Part shown: positions 35,210 to 47,949 of the stretch, in pieces | Numbering within the stretch: position 1 is the first letter of the stretch | Layout of the letters: each line of letters opens with the position of its first letter | From: Lineus longissimus | Taxonomy: Eukaryota; Nemertea; Pilidiophora; Heteronemertea; Lineidae | Length of the DNA: 64,000 nucleotides | Assembly (NCBI RefSeq): GCF_910592395.1 | Contig: NC_088311.1 | Span: forward strand, 17,798,501-17,862,500 | Direction: 5' to 3' | The notes under the pieces: generated by a model | Told to the model about the DNA's origin: nothing | What the model saw: the letters and a program-made list of their open reading frames with translations, nothing else | Databases searched by the model: none | Made by a program: the position numbers and the translations under genes

Positions 35210-38200
35210 ATGCAGATCTAAATCCATTGAAACCTTATCAATACTCCTTCATTGTTCCAGTTAGGCCTAATATAGATGTTGTAAACGTGGATCTTTAGGG
35301 AATAATTATGACATGTCCGTGCTTTACAACCCAAGATGTTTTTAAATTGTGCAATAAGACAAAAATATTCTTCCTACATGTCTGATTTTATTTTAAGCAA
35401 GAGGCCCCCTACAACAACCAAGAGACGTAATGGTCGTCGAAGCAGCAGCAGCAGCCCCCCCCCCCCCCACACACACACATCTTAATTTTCCTCAGATCCA
35501 GATGCTTGGAAAAGCATCAGTGCTGGCCAAAATATTGAAATACATTTCCGAGGAGAGACCCCCGAGCACTTTCCTACAAGAAAATTTCGCGCCTTTGCTC
35601 TCGTTTGCTGGGCTTCACCCAACAACTTTTGCAATTGCGTAATGCTGTAACCAGAAACCGGCATTTCCTATTGCATTTCTGAAAAGCAATTCCACGAAGT
35701 CATCTCCGATGAGCTTCCTGTCATCGCCATAACAGCCAGAGGCAGATTGAGAGAAAATCTCTGCATATCCAAACAGTGTCTAGTGGTCACGTGTCGCCAA
35801 TGTTTTACGAAACACCACGCAGGTTTTTTTACCTCTACCTTATAACCCTTTTTTAAATTTCCGAAGAGCGATATGTTTCTCGGATCCTCGCGCTTGTTCG
35901 TAAGACCGCCGATTTTTGGTACTAAATCACCTCAAAATTCACAAAATTCAGTTGACGTTTGAATCAGTTAATGTAATGTATAAACAGCAACGATCTTAAA
36001 AGTTAAAAGTTATACGATCATCCATGCACTAGATACCGCTGCATCGACAGCAGCATTGGCCCTTCAATTGGATATAATGGGTCCACAAAAAGTGTATCGC
36101 GGTTATCCTTTTAGGACCAAGTAATTTCTTTTAAATTCGCGGCAATTGTCAAATAATTTTTGAGGACATTTACTTAGATGCTCATGGTATCCAAGCAATT
36201 TGAGACGACTCCTTATTGCAAATTTTATTTTGGAAGGTTTTTTTGAGCCACCCGATACAATACGGAGTTTAGGCTAAACGGTGACGTAGCAGAGTTGCTC
36301 ATCATACCTGTCACTTTATCACTGTCTTCTTTATCATTGTCTTCTTTCAGATTTGGAAGATGACTGGATGGCCGACACCATGGTAATAATGCCCTTAATA
36401 ATTCCTTTGGCCCTTTAAGGAAAAATACCATTCTTCGTGAAAAAGCATGATGCTGTCCTTCTGTTTAAACCCTGGTGACTGTAAAGACCATTTAACAACG
36501 TGTCGCATTCATCCGTTGGCTAATACACCGATTGCTTGAGCCTCTTCTCACTTCCTCTAAGTCCACGCTACGAGAGTGATCAAAGATTTCTTAATATATA
36601 AGTGCGACGTGGCTCTTCCCATCATCAAAGTGGAAGTCAAATGAGGATAAGGATATAAAATATATCACCCAACTTCTAATGTTAAAGCTCTCATAAGTTG
36701 GAACGAGTTTAAATATTGCGACAGGCGACATTTCAAAAGAAAGCCCTGACTTTTCCGTACATGTCTGAAATTAAGTCGATATATTCATTTGCGGTCATTG
36801 AATCAGCAACACGCTCGGCGGAAGTCAGAACAGAATGTCCCGAAGCAGATGCGCATGATGACTGAAAACCGCAGTGGAGTCTGATCATGGCGACTTTCTG
36901 CATGTACATTGTATGGACCCGTATCAAAGATAATACACACATGTCCATAACATTTTCCATAAATATGTATAATGGCCAGACTCCGTCGTCACCATATCAT
37001 TCATAGTAATCTTTCGGTGCAGTTAATGGCCGATTTCTCAGGTGTTGCTGGTTTTAATCAAAATAGATCACACTGATATCTAACTCGTCTGTTATCTCAT
37101 ATAAAGCCCGAAACAAAAAAATAGCCAGTATTGAATTGAATTAAATAAACCACGGAAATATTGGGGTGCAGTGATGCATTAGCATTACAGCTAACCGAGG
37201 TATACTGCTACGCATGCTTAACCTGATACAATATCTGAAAATTTGCCCTTGTTCATTATGACCAACTACATTTGTCATATTTGTACCACAATTTCATTCG
37301 TATTCAAATATAAATCATGGAGGCTTACACCACGTTTTTTCCCCTAAATCTCATGTACACACGATATTTTGATCGCAAGTCGGTCTAAAGCAGTCAGCGC
37401 AATTGAAGACCCCTACTGAACAATAATCCGATGCCCATTAATAAATTAACCTTTCCGCCGAAAAAGCCATTCATGCGGATCTAATCCCGATTGACGAAGA
37501 GATCAATATTTAAGAAGGAAGGATCAGACCTTTTTTGCCAGGACGAAGGAGTTCACGCCCTTTAAGGCTAAATATATAGAAGACTTCGTTCTTTTAAGGG
37601 TTGAAATTTGAATTGTACCAGAGATTCTTCATGGCAGGTTTTGAATCAAAATCACTTCATATCAGGTTATTCAGAAAAAAAAACCTGTGTGTTTTTAAAG
37701 TCGTATATTGTTAATATTTCTAAAAGATTGTCGCACAGAAACATTTTTACACTTTTTGGCTACTGCTATAATGACGCCATCATACACAAATTGTCCGTAA
37801 ATGACAGTTCTTAGTTATCAAAAAGTGTTCCAGTCAAGGAAAAATAACATTTTCACGCGTGACGGATCCGTAAAAAACCTATTCGCTTAGACATACTGAT
37901 GACGTCAAATTTATGGCAGCCAATCATGGTCATGGACTGCCAAAGCTGCCATATACAACAATCAGACCGATGTAGGCTGTTATTCTTGAGGCTGATGAAT
38001 GTCGATATTCTTTTTTGCTTTGTGGTCGCGAGGCTGATTGGGTCTGACATATTCTGAAAGAAAATGGTAAATTACTGATTATCTGATTTTGGATGTACAT
38101 GTGTATTCTATAAAATGTCATGGCTGTTCAATAAGTTTTAAACTACCGTACTGAAATTGACATTAACTGTGTTAAGCACTTATCCAAGATGTGTATGAAT

Positions 38201-38950
38201 TTTGGACACTTGTCGTGCGTAGCTTTTTAGATATACAGCTCTAAAGATAGGTATATTTTTCTGAATAAGCCGATGAAATCAAAACTAAATGTTTGAGTGT
38301 TCATGAGGGAGAATTGATGCTTTTGATGGCTGTAATCTAAAATAATTAGATGCTTAAACGACGATAGAGTTGATGGTCGCCACACGCGTGCGCAACCCAC
38401 TTCGAGCGGTCATTTTAAGGCTTGATTGAAGACACTTTGAAAGTCTGATTACACTAAGAGCGACTCCCGATGCGATTGCCGCCGCGGTAAGATCTCCTCT
38501 ACCCTAGCAGTTTGACATCATGGTAATTAAAATCATCAGGTAGTGCGCCGGAATATGAGACAAATGAGGATGCTTCCACTTCAACCAACCGCTCTAGTCG
38601 GTAATTTGCATCCTAATACTCGTTGGAGCCGAACGTAATTCGCCACAAAAAACGCTATCGGGGAATTCAGCCTTATCAAACTATGCATGAATCGAACCCA
38701 AAGAGTAGAAGTTTATCGAGGCCACAATTTTTTTCTACTCAATTCCCATTCAAACATTACGTGTTCGCCTCAGAGGCAAATTGGATGACAATCCTGCTTA
38801 TCAAATTGGAGTCCCTCGACTATAAACAACATGGATTTATAATTTTCCCCTTAATACTGTTTTCACGTCGAAATCGTTGAAAAGAACAGAAAGTAAAAAA
38901 TGACTGCAAAGCGTCAACAAGCATAATAAAAGACGAGGCGGACTTGGTTG
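35210..38950. other. Gene-free stretch
   Basis: No supportable gene. Poly-C near 35455-35468 with GCAGCAGCAG before it. Frames of 60-85 codons occur but lack splice context, domains or composition bias. Confidence 0.4.
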
Positions 38951-38952
38951 TT

Positions 38953-38990
38953 CCTTGGAGGAATTATACTTGAGTATAATTCCTCCAAGG
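38953..38990. repeat. Perfect 18-bp hairpin, 2-nt loop
   Basis: CCTTGGAGGAATTATACT (38953-38970), loop TG, and its exact inverse (38973-38990). The same GGTTGTTC flanks occur outside, so the hairpin may be a tiny foldback insertion. Confidence 0.85.
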
Positions 38991-41900
38991 TTGTTCAAAA
39001 CAAAATTTTCACAAACGGCGCAGGCGTTAACTTGATTTGGCGTTATACCCTCCAGTATTGAACACGAAGTTAAGTTAATCCCAGCGATAACGACAACACA
39101 CTGCAATTATTTTCTTATTTTGTTAAGCGAAGAAGGTGGGTCAGTTTTTTTATATACAGTCTGTAGTACACCAGGATCTGGAAATCGGAACTCGAAGCAC
39201 TTTGCAAACGAGCTGCACCTTGCGACGTACTCAGCGATTTGTTGCAAGCGTTTGCGGGGAGAATATAAAATTGGTGTTTTACTCCTATTTGAAATGCACA
39301 ACAGTGTACATGTACGCGTCGAAAAATCAAAAAATTCAACATTTTCGACATGAATCTAGCTGAATCCTACCGCTGCTTACTGCTTTACACCAACTGACAG
39401 GAAGAATTGGGAAATGTCATTGAAATCAACAAGGCATTGCACCGAGGTGGCCCTTCTTTTGCGCAAAACACGGGCCAATCGACAGATTACCCGTCAAGCT
39501 GCGGTGGGCACGACTGGCTTTACACTGCGGAGTTTTTGTATCGGCGAATGGTAGCATATGAAGAACGAAATGCCTTCATCCAAATGCACCACGCGTACAT
39601 CTACTAGTATAGGATCCTTGCCTGACTATTTAAAGTCGAGAAAGGTCCATTAGTCAGATATGTGATTCCATTCCGTTTTACAAACGTTTCCTATAAGCTG
39701 TATGATTGCCAGGGGGCGGGGGGGGGGGGGGGGTGTGTGAAATTGTTTGCAAGGCGTGACGGATAGTAACTTTTCATTTTGTCTCGGGTGGAACTGAAGT
39801 GTTGGCCAAAACCTCGGCTCTGCCTCCGTTTTGCTCTACATTTTAGCTCCACCTTCGCGACTTTGGTGAGACAACCAATACCTCCAGTTCGGTATCAATT
39901 CCCTAAACAGTGAATGCATGGTTCATTGGAGTATTTTTCGCTGCGGTAAAACTATTGATTCAAATTTCAGATTATAGTTTTGCTAGCGAATGTGTCATCA
40001 AATGACGTCAACCGCTTCACTACTGAATTATTATGTATAACTGGGTCGGAGACCGAATGCTGGTTTGCCGCAGCCACAACCGCAACGTAAACGCTATAGT
40101 TGAAATCGGCCGTCATTCCCGCAATACGAACAAAATCGAAGTCAATGGTTAATCTGATCTGCGAATGTTTCACATCGTCTTGAGATGTGGACGGATGAAA
40201 CCAATCTCACCACCCCGAAAACAAGCCAGTAATTCGATGGGGGAATCGTCCTTCGCGCAGACTCCTGCGGCAGTATGGATCACTGGAATCAAGTTAAAAG
40301 GGGTCTTCGCCCTGAAGTTTGAGCTAAGTGATTCATTTGCCGTCATTCAGACAGTTGATCGTATAGTCTTTATCGTATAGTCTTTAAAACAAGCCAGCAG
40401 TTGGGGAATCGTCCTTCGCGCAGACTCCTGCGGCGGTATGGATCACTGGAATCAAGTTAAAAGGGGCCTTCGCCCTGAAGTTTGAGCTAAGTGATTCATT
40501 TGCCGTCATTCAGACAGTTGATCGTATAGTCTTTATCGTAGCGAACAAGTGATCATAAGACGGATCCATTTTTAAATGAGCAGAAGTTTTAGGTGGATGC
40601 TCAGTCTTAGCGTCCACATTTCAATATCATTCCATTCCTTTCGCTTTCGTGTTTAGGGTTTTGTGACCGGCTGTCATCTGGGTTTAAATGTTGCTGAGTC
40701 ATAGGAGAAATATTGCCAATTATTTCTCTATATCTTATATTGTTTTTCTACTCAAATATCTGGATGCTCCCAAGCAAAGGGAATGGGAGGTATGCATCCA
40801 CATTTTGGAGTAAATTTTCGCGTTTGAAGCATGCTGCATCATTGTATTGTTTTATATAGTCTGCAGACACTTTGCAACACCTTTCGAAAGCAATATCATT
40901 CGCCCAACACTACAAAAAGACACATTCTGTACAAATTTTTTTAGAGAGTCCAGGTTTTATCGTGCAAAAACTCTACGGGGAAAGAAATTATCGTCAGATA
41001 TGTTACCAAACGTGACCTCCAAAAATCCAAGGTAGCTTCCACCTTAAATTCAGTCAGGTTATTGTCCAAGTATAGATTGAACTAGATAATTCTCTCTGCC
41101 AACACCGACTACCAATGTCATCACAGGTACATGAAAATACCAGAATAAATCAACCAATTAACAAGAAATTATCTGACCAAATCAACTGCCATACAACCTG
41201 TACAATTACATAAAAATACAAGGGTACAATTCTGTTTTGTCTGCTCGTCGAGTGAGTCCCTCTGTCCAATCGTAAATGTTATATGTCCGCATCGTTTGAG
41301 GCTTTCGATCAGTGGGCGGCGAACAACTGGTCGGACTTCTTTCAAGTTTCGTTTTTTATTGGTCTTCCGCTCAAAACATTTTTTCTTTATTTTAGCAACA
41401 ATGGTTAACGAAACGTCGAAATGCAATTAATCATTATCGAAAACATTAATATCGTAAACATTTCCGAATGGAAATTAGTTAGTTGACAATATGTGTGTGT
41501 TTTGGCTAGATATCCCGTCCAAGAATCGCTCCATCGATTGTGGTTTTCGTTCATAATCCCGTAATCGGAACACTACAAAAAGGATTTCGCATTCACGACT
41601 GGGATCAAGCTGTGACAGCTGGGTTTTCACGTTTCGAATTTCAAACAAAAAGTGGGTTATTCTCGGTGGATTTGTTCTCGGAACGGGATAACGAAAACAC
41701 ACACGGTGCACCAACGGACTGTTCTGGTGTGGTCCATATTTCCTATTTACTTTCTTGCTTGTTCGACGAGCCTATTTTTTTTTCAAGAGAAGATATCGCG
41801 GGCTATATTTCTTACGGTTTGCAGATTTTGTTTCGTTTCAGTGTCTTCTTTCTGGGTCTTATCAGTAACCAGAGATTAGAATCGCGTGAGATGATGATGA

Positions 41901-42060
41901 GGCAACATCTCAGACACGCAATTGAGTGTTACATCTTGATTCAATGGCTGGTGTCAGGTGTCGGCTAAATCTGTCTGCAGTCGACTGGTATTTACCAAGT
42001 GTTCTTATAGCTGTCCTAGGCTCGACAGTTAATTTGTGTTAAAGGAATGGCTTTTTACTG
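38991..42060. other. Largely gene-free stretch with weak exon-like segments
   Basis: Weak candidates only. 39401-39604 (plus) follows CAACTGACAG and reads EELGNVIEINKALHRGG to a stop. 39967-40162 (minus) follows an acceptor-like CATTCGCAG and reads IRLTIDFDFVRIAGM to a stop. 41540-41968 (plus) is open for 142 codons, with a 79-codon frame opposite it. None is recognised. Poly-G at 39717-39733. Confidence 0.3.
40218..40540. repeat. Tandem duplication, about 160 bp
   Basis: Unit 1 is 40218-40385 and unit 2 is 40386 to about 40540. Both carry GAATCGTCCTTCGCGCAGAC and AAGTTTGAGCTAAGTGATTC. Unit 2 lacks a few bases near its start (TAATTCGATG changed to CAGTT). A frame on the minus strand (MTANESLSSNFRAK...) is repeated with it. 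Confidence 0.85.
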
Positions 42061-42063
42061 CTG

Positions 42064-42346
42064 CAGTATGTTTGTTCTTCTTCTTGTTCATCATTAAACT
42101 ATTTTTCTAAACGTGTTATTGATCCTTTTCCAGTTTTGTCACATCTTATAGATAGAGCTTGATTTAACTCCGCTACTGCGACGATAATGGAAATGACGTT
42201 GCAACGTAATAGCGGGGTAACGTGAACTCGGATCTCGGCGTGCACTCGTATGGTGGGAAAGGACTTACGAATAGCGCGTTTTTCTACTCATCACCGTTAC
42301 GTGACGTCGTAAAAATCTATATCTACACCAAGTCGTCATAGGGTAG
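42064..42346. repeat. Copy of the 47.3-kb repeat with its core inverted
   Basis: 42064-42140 matches 47197-47270 directly (GCAGTATGTTTGTT, AACTATTTTTCT). 42165-42268 matches 47276-47400 in inverse (GATCTCGGCGTGCACTC, GCGACGATAATGGAAATGACG). 42294-42346 matches 47403-47455 directly (GTGACGTCGTAAAAATC). Confidence 0.75.
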
Positions 42347-42485
42347 ATCAATAAGACATGTCCAAAATCACCTCACAACACTTGCGGAAATTGTTTAATA
42401 ACACCAATGGTCCTTTAGACAAAATGTTGATCGGAGGACAAATTCCTTGCCTGGTTTCACGAACCGGTTATCTCCAATAATAGTT

Positions 42486-42894
42486 AGGTTTCGCTGTCCC
42501 GTTCCGAGAATCAATTTACCGAGAATGACAAGTTTGTGTATGACGTCATCAATTTTAGGACAGGTCTTCCCGTTCTCGAAAGCGGATACCGTGATTCAGG
42601 CCGTGTAACCCGGTGGCGTCATCGCGAACCAAGTATATTATAATTTTTCATAACTAATCGAATGGCCAAATCCAGTATAAAGTCTTTGACAAGTTGAGAC
42701 AATATGATAGACAAGCCATTCTATGCCACTAAAACAGTCGGTCGAAACGCTGAAAACCGTGTGACAAAACGTCAGGCCCTGCTGGATATCGGTGGGGAAT
42801 GCGAAACCATTTCTATATATCCGATATATAGCGCTTTCCCGCTAAACGAGAACCAATCTCGGTAAATAGGTTCTCGAAACGAGACAAGGAAACC
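42486..42894. repeat. Inverted-repeat pair
   Basis: Arms of about 37 bp: 42488-42523 (CCCGTTCCGAGAATCAATTT) and 42858-42894 in inverse (CTCGTTTCGAGAACCTATTT). About 330 bp non-coding spacer. Possible MITE. Confidence 0.5.
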
Positions 42895-42899
42895 ACACC

Positions 42900-44880
42900 A
42901 ATATGTACATTGTCTCCGAGATTGGGAAAGCAGCCACCTGGGATTTCCCACCTTCCACTCTGAAATTATTCATGGAGATCGACTAAGCATTTCCAACGAC
43001 GTGTCTTATTATATAGTGGTGCTTAGACAAGTTTTCTAAAACTTCGATGACCGTACTCAAATTGAAAGAAATGCGATTGGTCATTTTGTGACAACAGTAG
43101 CGACGAATACTGAGCCATGGGGGACCATGTTTTGCCGCCCCAACCTCAACTGTCTATTGAGAAGGCCACAGGTGCTGTCGCACAATCATGAGACAAGACC
43201 ACAATTGATTTTTTAAGCCTTTTAGCAGTTAAATTGTCAATGTTTGACCGCGACGCATCAAAGAACGCGTGGTGTTGTGAATCTGAAATTTAGATTATGT
43301 TATTCCGGACAGTCGGGCAAGTAAATGGTGAAAAATAAAATGGTGATTGACCACGGAAATTTTTTTTTAATCGACAAATTAGACAGACTTTGATATTTCC
43401 ACTCTTTTCAGCCAACTGGCAGAAAAAACTCAAAACACGCCCCCTATTACCAAATTAGCAAAATTCGAAATTAATTTTTTCATCAAATAATTTCTTTATA
43501 TCTGTAGACTTGCCACAACAAATATTTTTTCAATACCTCTCCAAATATGTACTTGAGAGTAAAAAACATGCACTCGTCTAATAGATAGGCCTGGACCCTC
43601 CAACCTATGAATATTCATTAGTGGTCTTGTCTCTCATATTCACCAGGAGATAGAGGCGGCCATTTTATATCACCGCTCCAAATCCGGCTTCAACTTCGAA
43701 GGTAATGACCACTCCGTTGTAACTGATCTGACAAACATTTGTTCATTGATAAATTACGTGTATCTGCACAATTACAATACTTTAACTTCCAGATCAGACC
43801 TGAGCGTAAAGTGAAGTCGTTCTGATGCCCTACGATTTGGACAACGATTTCGTTATATTCGTTTTGTGCACACAGGTCCAATTTGGAATTTAAAAGTTAG
43901 AATATCAATATGAAAACATTCGTCAATAAAACTAAGTCGGATCAGAGTCTTTCAAATAAACAAATCGTTTTTCATATAAATGTTATCCTTGACATTATAT
44001 CTAAATAGTTTTAAAGAGTTGATGACGTTGAAGCAGGCGTTTGCTTTAAAACGGGGTGTTTGTAACGACCATGTTCAGCTGATCGAAAAATTGTTCAGAG
44101 TCAATTTGTGCGGAATTGGCTTGGGTGTACCACGTGACCCGAGAGAGCTCTGTCCCAACGCACGTCTTCCGAAACGGGCAGCGGCTTTGATGTTGAAGCC
44201 ATACGGTACCTTGTTGCCTGACTCTTTATTTGAAAGTATCTGGTCGGATATAGCACCAGATAACTGTAATTCAACCTTGGAGATAACGTCGGAGTGGGAG
44301 TCAAAAGGCTGCGCAACCTCTGTATTAAACCGGCGGCCGCCGAAGGCATCACTCGTCGTTGACCACCGGAGCCGCCCAGACTTCAAACGCGCCAGTCTCT
44401 TCGAAGTGACACTAAGTGTATGAAGCTAGGAGCCCTAGTCGTCGCATCTGCGTCCGGGTCCAATAAGAAATAGGCACTTTATTCGCTTATCGAGTGTTTC
44501 CGCCAACCAAGAATATAAAGTGCTCCTAATCTGCACTTTAGCTTATTGACAAGTGGCTGTCAAACTACCAGCCATATTTCTCGTTAACGGAATCATCTGT
44601 GATTAAAATGGCTATTAAAATATTTTCCAGCCGTCAAGTTGATGTCATCTAAATGTGTCTTGAGATAAGCGTCTTACGCTGTCGGAGACGTGTTATGTGG
44701 TAGGTAGCGAACGGGAATATATAGACGTGGACAGGTAGAAGTAGGGTAATGCTTCCGTGAATTCAACTATGCTCTGCGAGTCTATGCACTCTTCTGGTAT
44801 CTTGCATTATATTTTTTGAGAACACTCTTCAAATTACCAACTGCCGATCATCACACAACCAAAGGAAGACGTACACGCAC
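42900..44880. other. Gene-poor stretch with one two-strand open region
   Basis: 43980-44423 is open for 147 codons on plus and 44075-44386 for 103 codons on minus. Neither has a recognisable motif, signal peptide or membrane segment, and I cannot choose a strand. GC is locally higher than in the surroundings. Nothing else seen. Confidence 0.3.
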
Positions 44881-44882
44881 AC

Positions 44883-45013
44883 AGGGAGTTTTTTTAGCAA
44901 ATCCCCCGAAACGCCAACGTAAAAGCCTATCTCATTGTTCGACCGCCTGATAACGGAGTCGAACAATGGTACATGGGTTCGCGTGGACGTTTCGGGGGCT
45001 TTGCGAAAATTCC
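44883..45013. repeat. Imperfect 130-bp hairpin
   Basis: The left arm (AGGGAGTTTTTTTAGCAAAT, CCCCGAAACG, ATTGTTCGAC) pairs with the right arm (GTCGAACAAT, CGTTTCGGGGGC, AAATTCCCT). Arms are about 58 bp with a 14-nt loop. Related AACGC(G/C)AA...AAAGCCTA motifs continue to 45090. Probably a MITE. Confidence 0.65.
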
Positions 45014-47196
45014 CTAGTAAATGTACATTAACGCGAAAGCCTACGGGCGTTTACAAAAGGTATAGGCGTTCGCTTAGGCGTTTCACGCTAGAATGCAAAA
45101 CACCGTATAGCATCTATCATTAGGTAAGGCTACATATCGCATCGGCTCGAGCTAAGGGTAGAGTTTCTTGTAGAAAACGGCGTCTTAATTAACCCACCTC
45201 GCTACCTTGGATATGTCTCCGTATTTTACTTTACCTTCCAGCTCTTAAAATCCATGATTTTAAGCGATGCAGTGCTTTCTCCCCGAGTCTCCTAAGCAAC
45301 AGGTACATTCCGGTGATGTTATGTCACCAGACACCAGAATTGCTCCCCCGTCGATGCCATGCCACTATGGAACTTATCGAATAAACTATTAATGCGAAGA
45401 GGAAACCGCAAGTTGCGGAGACATCAGGCATTACCAGTGTTGACAAATGAGACGCTATTTCTTCTCTTGTATACACAGATCCATAAAAACCTTTTTTGGC
45501 ACCTGTGCCGCACTGTTCAGGATATGCGCCGAAACGGATGGAAACTCTCCTGTGTGGATGGTGCCCATAATATAATGATGGCATGACTGGTCACCAATCT
45601 AACTAATTCATGCAAGCAATTCCATCATAACAAGTATCAGTTTGCTAGTTTGTCATCAACAAATGATGAGATGACCGACGAAAGGGACAAAGGGAAAGTG
45701 AACATGCATGATCTTGCCAAAGCTCTGTAAAGGTACGTTATTATGTTACCAATAGGGGGCGGTCTTTAAACGGTCAAAAATCAGACCTATGTCCAAAAAT
45801 ATCCAAAGGTTCACCACAATTTCTGACATGTTTGACACATAGGCTAATAACCACTATTATATCTGTCAATAGGGCATTCAGTGTAGTTTTGAAAATTATA
45901 CAATCCAGGAAGAACAGCGGGGGTCATCACAGCTAATATAATCACCTTTATTGTCAAATGACTTTGCCTCCATGAGAATGCAATTTTGACACTTTTCGCA
46001 TTTCAATCTCCATGAATTCAAAAAGTTCGGACCTTTTTTGATTGATTTCATGAAAGCGCGTATAATCGAAAAATAACAGAAAAAATGCCTGAATCAACCC
46101 ATTTTGTTACAGTCTCAGTCGGTTTCTGACCATACCAATCACTAACTGGCCAGAGGATATTATTTGACCAGCGCGGCTGTGATTATAAGGATAGTACGCC
46201 GCCATTGACCGAGGGGCAAAGGAGCATAAGAAATAACGAATTGCGATTTATCTTCTATCTTCCTGCTTACCCTTCTTCCGACTGTATCGATCAAAATAAT
46301 CACCAATAACTTAACCATGATCACAGAATTGTCGGTACGGAGCATGACTAGACGGGATTAATTAGGTATGGTTTAGCTGAAAAAACCCGATCACAAGAGC
46401 ACAGGAATATGCGTGTTGAACGGGGGTATAAATGTGGGTACTTTAAACTTTATACATGTATTAGAAGCTCTGAGATGGCGATGGCAGTGCTACTGGAAAA
46501 TAAAATTCTTCAGGAAAGTAGCGCAAGTATGATATTTCCAAAATCAGTAAGAACGGCCATCTCGGAATGTTGAAAGCCAATGTACTTTCTTTCTATGTGC
46601 TGTAAATCACAAAAAGTTGGTCCCAAATCATACTTATAGGATTTTCTCACATTAGAAACTTTCTGGTCGGATGTACGTGTAATAATTCATAAATAAACAG
46701 ATTCTGCACTCTAGCGAATTTATTAAAATCTAATGTGCATATCACCTTAAAATGGGTTTGCAGAAATTAAAGGTAATTATTCTAACTGTTCATCAAGCTA
46801 AATTTGTAAACGAGTCCATTTTTGGTGGTGCTTGTATTTGTTTTGAAACCATTTTATGCCTCAAACGACAGGCGTTCTGCAATAAAGACCGCGCAATAAC
46901 TCGTAACACCGCTTGATATTTTCGTTCAAATCTAATTTTACATACGTCAAAAACCCTGTCCTGGTACTGACATAATCAGATCTTACTATTCTTGAAAGTA
47001 TAAAATCCATAAATACTTCTAATCAAGAAGAAATAAAGCTTTTAGTTATTCTTTATGTAATAGGATTGTGTTCTACATCACCAGAGCACAGGGCATAAAC
47101 CTAATCAATTTTTGTTTAATGTTATTTCACATCATTTCATCCAATTTGTAACCAACTTCATTAACTCAAGGTTACTTTACATTGGGATTATTATTG
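45014..47196. other. Gene-free stretch
   Basis: AT-rich with no convincing gene. The region 45324-45586 is open on both strands but has no recognised motif. Confidence 0.4.
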
Positions 47197-47271
47197 CAGT
47201 ATGTTTGTTTCTCTGTTGGTGCATCAATTAACTATTTTTCTGAATGTGTTTGATGCTTTTCCAATTTTCAT

Positions 47272-47748
47272 TACGCGCAAGTCCTGGTGCAAAAGACTTT
47301 TCCCGCCGCGTGAGTGCACACCGAGATCCGAGTTCAAGTCACCCCGCTATTAAGACGCAACGTCATTTCCATTTATCGTCGCAGTTGCGGGGTCATCAAA
47401 CGCCATCAGCGTGACGTCGGAAAAATCGATACCAGCACCATGACGTCAAGGGGTAGTTCCTAGCTCCAGGAAATGCCTTACTAGTGCATCGTTCCATGTG
47501 GAAAGAGTCGATGCGTGGAGAGCTAAATCGGGTAAAATCGAAGTAAACGTCGGAAAAGCGCGATAATTCAGTCAGATTTTGAATTTTTCCATTTTTTCTG
47601 CAATTTGTTGAAGGGAACTACTTATGTAGAAAAGTTGGCTCTCCATGCGTCGACCCTTTCTACGTGGTACGATGCACTATTAAGGTATGGCGCGCGGATA
47701 CGATCATAAGTCTAGTTCCCATATCGGTTATCAAAGTTTCCATGTCGG
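47272..47748 (+). repeat. Left inverted-repeat arm, interrupted by a MITE
   Basis: Matches the reverse complement of 58150-58420 except for 47481-47679. The family also occurs at 42064-42346. Confidence 0.8.
47481..47679. mobile_element. 199-bp MITE with TTA target duplication
   Basis: Ends CTAGTGCATCGT and ACGATGCACTA are inverted, with arms of about 42 bp (GTGGAAAGAGTCGATGCGTG / inverse at 47637-47679). TTA lies on both sides (47478-47480, 47680-47682). The element is absent from the right arm. The 3-bp TTA duplication suits the PIF/Harbinger class. Confidence 0.8.
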
Positions 47749-47949
47749 CGTGTGGTGGTTCCGACGTGGGCGCAGTGCGACGGAGGTTAATGTTCGGTAA
47801 AAATCGGAAAAATTTGAAGCGACCAATGAAAAATCTTCTCTCATAAACTGTTTGGCTTCACATTTCACCACCATTTTTCAAAATCCGACAAGCTTCATAA
47901 TATTTCAACTTGAGATCCCTGACGCTTCATTTATTCACTGATTAGAATC

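Noticed and set aside
43980-44423. Protein-coding gene of 147 codons
   Set aside because: Open on both strands, no recognised motif, no splice or start context; left as unassigned.
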